Positions 59,034 to 64,000 of a DNA stretch of 64,000 nucleotides are shown here, one piece after another. The stretch is from assembly GCA_013396915.1 (NCBI GenBank), contig VWZL01001366.1, forward strand, positions 248,001-312,000, given 5' to 3'. The stretch's first letter is position 1. Each line of letters opens with the position of its first letter. A program made the position numbers and the translations under genes. Source of the DNA: Stercorarius parasiticus (Eukaryota; Chordata; Aves; Charadriiformes; Stercorariidae). The notes beneath the pieces are model-generated. The model had not been told where the DNA came from. It did not search any database and saw only the letters and a program-made list of their open reading frames with translations.

Positions 59034-60696
59034 AAAAAGCCTTTTTACACCACCATTGTCATTTTATTCAAAATCATGTTTTGTTTGATATTTAAAAAAA
59101 AAAAAGGCATAAAGACCTTCATGAAGTTCTGTATTTCAAACTTGCTGGTCTATGTACCTTTAAGATCAGTCAAGTCCACAAGGAGTTGTATTACATACGG
59201 GTAAGGCTTATTATGTTATTATTTGAGTTTATCGTCAAGTAAGTGAGACAGGGATTTATTCATGGACCACCCTGTTTAAGCCATTTCTTGTTTTAAAGAA
59301 ACCAAACCGAAGTATTCCCACAAGTATTGAATGCACTCTGCTGCTTTGACTTCAGAAAAAGACCACCTCTGTTAAGCAGTGATTTATTTTTTTTGTTGGT
59401 CTCTTGGGTGACCACTGATGGCAGATTTTCCTGTGTTTCCTATGGTAGAAGCAATATGTTCTGAAATATTTTGGTTATGTTTAAAGTATATGTATGAAAA
59501 TGTGATATATGTTAAAGTGATGTATGGCAAAAAATAATATTGATATGCATATTGGATATATCAAGAGGAAATGTGCAAGGTATTTTCATAAGCATATGTT
59601 CTACTTTATTTGGGAGAGGAATATTGGAGAGGATGGGAACACTTAGGAAAATGTATGGAAGCCTTTTATAGTCTGTTGAAGCAATTTTTCTGATAAATGT
59701 TTGGAAAATATCCAAAAATGTTATGGTACATAAAGGAAGAAATATGTAACTTTTTTTTTCTTATTTTTCTTAATATGGTTAATTTATGTTCATTTACTGT
59801 AAAATATATAAAAAACATATTTCACGTAAATTACACATTCTGTGCTGTCTATGCACACTATTGAAATTTGGTTGATTTTGTAATGATCATTATATTATGA
59901 ATAAATACATTTCTCCACATTTATAAATATATGTAAAGTGTGCAATACATATACTTAGGGAGGAAAAGACAAGTTTCATACAGATTTTTACTAGTCTGTC
60001 TTGTGTTCAGGACAACACACACAGGGTAAATCCTGCTTTAAATATGCCCATGGAAGGTACACAGGTTTATGCATATACCTGCATGCCTTTATACAGATCA
60101 TAGTTATGAAGAGCATTTTCACAAATTATAACTATACATTTTTGTATGATCCTCAGAGCAAATTTGCTGATGAGAGCAAGATGTTTGACAAAGAAAATAA
60201 ATTTTAGTATCTCTTCGAAATTATTACTTAAAATTTCTGTTTCATTTTTACAAAAATCTAAAAAATGGACCTTCTCTGTTGACAGATCAATGACAAATTT
60301 TATCTGCTCTTCTGAAAAAGCTCTTCTGAGCATGATTTTTTGACATCTCTCACATTCAGGGAGTTTAATGATGGCAGTAGATAAGTACTTGCTCTGCTTC
60401 CTTACATTTCTAGGAACATTCTCCATGCTGCCATTTTGCTTTGCACTGCATTATGAAATTAAATGTTAAAATGACATGCAGTTTCCCTCTGTTAAGCTTG
60501 AGATTTTCATTTTTTTATACGAGGCACTATTCTAGGACCTATAGAAAATTGCAGTGGCAACTTCCCAGAACCTGAGGGATACATCTCATTCACACAAATG
60601 TATTCATGCCTTTCGGTTAGACTCCCTTAGATTATGACATTTAGAAGACTAAAATACACTAGTAAATGAAAAGGTTAAGTTTAGGTCTATTTTCTT
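59034..60696. other. Very AT-rich unique stretch
   Basis: About 59,440-59,960 is among the most AT-rich parts of the window, with many TATA and ATAT runs but no fixed repeat unit. A 119-codon minus-strand frame at 60,067-60,426 has no identifiable domain. An A-run lies at about 59,091-59,105. Confidence 0.5.
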
Positions 60697-60766
60697 CTTC
60701 TTTTTTTTTTCTTTTTCTTTTCCTTTTCCCCCTCTCTCATTTTTCTCTTTCTTTGTATCTCCCATG
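60697..60766 (+). repeat. Polypyrimidine tract
   Basis: About 70 bases are almost entirely C and T in irregular CTTTT, CCTTTTCC and CTCTCTC units. The complementary strand is purine-only over most of its length. Confidence 0.88.
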
Positions 60767-63700
60767 TTTCTCCTTTGAAACTATGGCACCCTTTCTTCCT
60801 TTCCATATCTAGAATGTGCAACTTTAAAGAGGTTTACAGGAAGGAAACTCTAGGAGTTTGACCTTTGCACAATAACCTGATATTAGCGTATAAATTCATT
60901 ATTTGAAGGATTTCAAATTAAAGTAAAAATCCTTACTTTGGTTTTCAGTACTTCAAAAATATACTTTCTACAGTTTCCTGAGTTGTTTCCCAGGAAGCTC
61001 CCTGTGAGTTACTAAAACCACAGCTTTAGGACCCTTGATTTCCTAATCTGATGGAGGTTCTTACCGAAGTTTGTTTCATCCCAAAATTTTCAATATTTCC
61101 TGCAACTCGACAGTGCTGCTGAGAATGCAGAAATGCCAGGGATGCTCGGGAGAGGTATCTGCAAAGCCTAACATTTGCCTAGAAAGGCCGGTCTACTATT
61201 AACCTCTACTGCCAGTGGAGTGAGAGCAAGAGTCTCCTCCAGGCACGAGGCAAAACTCCTAAGATCAGCATCCTCTCTTGGCCTTTGTAGGACCCGCCTG
61301 TCTACATTGACTACAGAAGGAAGCTTGGCAGGTTAGTAGCTCCCAAGTCTTTGTGAATCCCTCTGTCATACTTTGAGACAAGGACTTCAAAGGTTCTGAA
61401 AAACAAGTTAAAAATTAGATCATTTTCAGATGCTGTGTCTTATTTCTGTAGTCTCATGGGCCTTGTTTTTATGCCTCCATTTCTCAAGTGAAACATAATA
61501 ACTGCTATCAAAATAGGGTGTTTTTTTCCTATTTCATCAGACATTATTGGAAATTATATTTCAGCTTAGCGTTTGAACCTAAGAAACAGCTGAAGAAAAT
61601 TTAATTCTGATGAGTCTTATCCAATCGCAAAAAGAGATGTTTTCTCTAAATTAACAAAATATGGATCAATATTCTTGAATGCAGGTATATCAAGTGATGA
61701 TGTTTCTAAAAAGGTGCATTTTGAGTATTATTATAATCAGATTCCCACAACAGTAGCAGATACACTGTACTCTTAAAAACCTGGATGGATTTGAAGATAT
61801 ATTTCTCCTAAATGTTATTTGAAGATATCTTCCACTGATTTTTCTTTCGTAGCTACATTTTTTATATGAAATAATTATTAAGTTCTCCATCTACATGATG
61901 TTATAGCAACACAAATGGCAACGTTTTGACCTTCTTATCTAAGTGACAAGTAAATATAGTCTTGAACCTTATTTCAGATGTGCTAAAAAAAAGAGGATTA
62001 AATGTCCAGAGCTGGATCTTTGAGCCATTTTCCAGTGCTTCAGTTCCTGAGGACTGTAAGAACGGGCTGCCTAAAGGTTTTATGTCACCACTTTTTCATG
62101 CAAAAGAGGAAGGTGCTCTTTAACTACAAAGGCTGCTGCAATTTACAGTTACACCGCAAATTCAGCCTGCCATAAACATCTGATCTATTGTATTTATTAA
62201 CTATGGCATGTCTCACTGTGAGAGGCTCATCTGAGATCTCAGGCCGCAAAGTAACTTTTAAGTCTACCTTCAGCGTGGAGGCACTTACTGTCCTAACCGC
62301 AGTCCTCCAGGTCCCAGGAATGCCTCTGCTCTTCAGTTTCAATAACACACATCGACATTTCCATACGGTCCCCCAGACTATGAATTATGCTGCCCTTTTG
62401 CCATAAGCCCGAGGCATTTTCTAGCCTTGCATTCTGGCTTTTCCATAGTGCCTGAGGCTTTATAAAGATAAAGATCTTGATAACTCTTTTTTTTTTTTTT
62501 TGCCAGAAGGGAATTAATATATACTCTTATTTGAATTATAATTCCCTAATGGAGAAGTGAACCCAGAGGCAGATGGGTAGGAGAGACAGAGAAAAAAATC
62601 TACAGGTAAGGCTAGAAGACAGCAAAGGGATTGTCATACAGCTGGATGATGAAGTGACAGAGACGGTGCTCTTGGCACATTACATTTCCTACTAAAAAAA
62701 TATTGCCCTTTAGAAACTTTTGAATGTGTTTTAGAACATTTGTAACCTTACAGAATAGTCACACTATCAGAAATGCCATAATTTGTTGTTTACCCCTTCT
62801 CAAACTATACATTATTCTAGTGGCATTATTTGGCAGACAGATCTTGACTGATCTGCTTTGTAGTGGATCAGTGAGCCAAAACCCTCTTTTTTAGCTGCCT
62901 TACCAGTGTCCGATATCTTGATTCTTTGTGTTCTAATTAAAAATGACAGCAATACTTCTATACATTAATTACTTCAAAGAAAATAATGGGAAATTATTAT
63001 TGAATTTTTAATCTCTTGAGGAATTTGTATGTTTTATGAAGTCTTTTGGCACTTATGGCTCTGGAAACCTATGAACAGGAATGAATTATGCTTTTGAAGA
63101 GCCAAACTGAAAGCTGAATATTTTTTTATAACAGGAGTAAAGATACTCAAACTATGGATGTTGGAACAAAGTAAGTGTTCAGAAGGTCCTGCTTTATAGG
63201 AGGTTCAGCACTATTTAATAGCTTTATTAAAGCAGTTGACTTAGTATTCTTGTATCAGTTTTTAATTTTTGTAATTACAGAATAGGGGTATTTTAGGATG
63301 ACTTAGTTTTACCAGAAATTAGTGAAGTCAGCCTGTGTTTCTTAAGATATTTCCATCATATCAGTAGCTCCATGCTTTAGTATCACTTTAAAATAAAAGT
63401 AACATAAATGTAATGTTGATTAATAGAATAAGGTGCACAAACTGACGTGAAACACAATGAAAGTGGTTTATAAATGCTCATGTAAAGGAGACAGCTCAGT
63501 AACAAAGAGAGGATTAGAAGTTAAATAAAAGTTGTTTTTTTGACACAGTAATAATCTTTTCTCCCAAACCAAAGGAATTATAAATGCAGTAAACTACTAG
63601 ACTTCTTGTTAGAATGCTTGTGTTAGCAACAGAAGATTGACCTTATGTTTTGTAGCTTTTTCATTAAAACTTGAAACATTTCCTGTAATACAGTAAGCAG

Positions 63701-64000
63701 TTTAAAGTGGAAGTTTAAAAGAGCATACCAAGTTAAAAAATTGATATTTAATTGATTTATTTTTATTGCTGTTTCTTTCTAACAGTAACCAGAGAATAAA
63801 TCAAACTTATAACCGCTTGACTCTAAAAAGATCATGAAACCCTTGCTTTGAGTGACCTGAAGTCTCAGTTTCGCCCCTCTTAGGCTTTTAATCCATCTTT
63901 CCTCAGCAGTGGAATGGAAATAATTGTCAGTTAGTGTGATGGTATGATGCTACCTTTTTATGGAACTTTTTGTAGATGCAGGATTTGTACATGAAAAAGC
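60767..64000. other. AT-rich unique non-coding stretch
   Basis: No gene or repeat family was recognised up to the end of the window. A T-run lies at about 62,487-62,501. One short acceptor-to-donor interval at 61,291-61,331 is discussed as a weak exon candidate. Confidence 0.5.

Noticed and set aside
59440..59960. AT-rich segment considered as a matrix attachment region or replication origin
   Set aside because: AT-richness alone is not evidence, and no specific motif array supports it.
1..64000. CRISPR array, bacterial operon, phage or riboswitch
   Set aside because: No regularly spaced repeats, no dense coding and no bacterial-type genes are present; the repeats are vertebrate retroelements.
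1..64000. tRNA or small RNA genes
   Set aside because: The only tRNA-like signals are inside MIR-type SINE heads and the ERV primer site; no intact cloverleaf with A and B boxes at proper spacing was seen by eye.

Overview
This window is vertebrate nuclear DNA, almost certainly from a bird. It is AT-rich and non-coding, and its recognisable repeats are CR1 LINE 3' ends of the type that dominates avian genomes, avian endogenous-retrovirus LTRs, and a few decayed MIR/CORE-type SINEs. The CR1 tails and LTRs look like those I know from neoavian birds, but I cannot name a species. No protein-coding gene, rRNA or tRNA could be supported. The only recognisable coding sequence is a dead CR1 reverse-transcriptase remnant. 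The window is best read as a gene desert or the inside of a very large intron.

Layout. 1-19,450 is mostly unique AT-rich sequence with an old CR1 scrap (about 1,200), a CR1 tail (8,528-8,695), a short CR1 tail (15,412-15,490), a fairly complete MIR-type SINE (16,031-16,245), weaker SINE traces, G/T tracts and a cluster of perfect inverted repeats (12,367-12,576). 19,452-20,764 is a 1.3-kb 5'-truncated CR1 on the minus strand. It keeps the 3' part of its polymerase reading frame, broken by three stop codons and no frameshift. 20,765-34,020 is unique sequence with SINE traces, a purine-rich tract and another CR1 tail (31,061-31,208). 34,025-34,520 holds a minus-strand ERV 5' LTR followed by a lysine-tRNA-type primer binding site, with the rest of the provirus missing. 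34,521-50,440 is unique sequence with small tandem duplications, a 13-bp minisatellite and one GC-richer patch (42,100-42,460). A CR1 tail lies at 50,441-50,652.

The most consequential structure is at 51,669-54,742. A 1,193-bp segment containing a solo ERV LTR occurs twice, on either side of a 688-base run of N, with only three substitutions and no indels. The first copy ends exactly at the left gap edge and the second begins exactly at the right gap edge, so it looks like two overlapping contigs that were not merged. If so, the true locus holds one LTR and is about 1.9 kb shorter. From 54,743 to the end I see only AT-rich unique DNA with simple repeats.

I did not find a previously undescribed biological system. 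The observations most worth checking are the apparent assembly duplication, perfect CRE palindromes in both LTR families, and a perfect hairpin that includes part of the ERV primer binding site.
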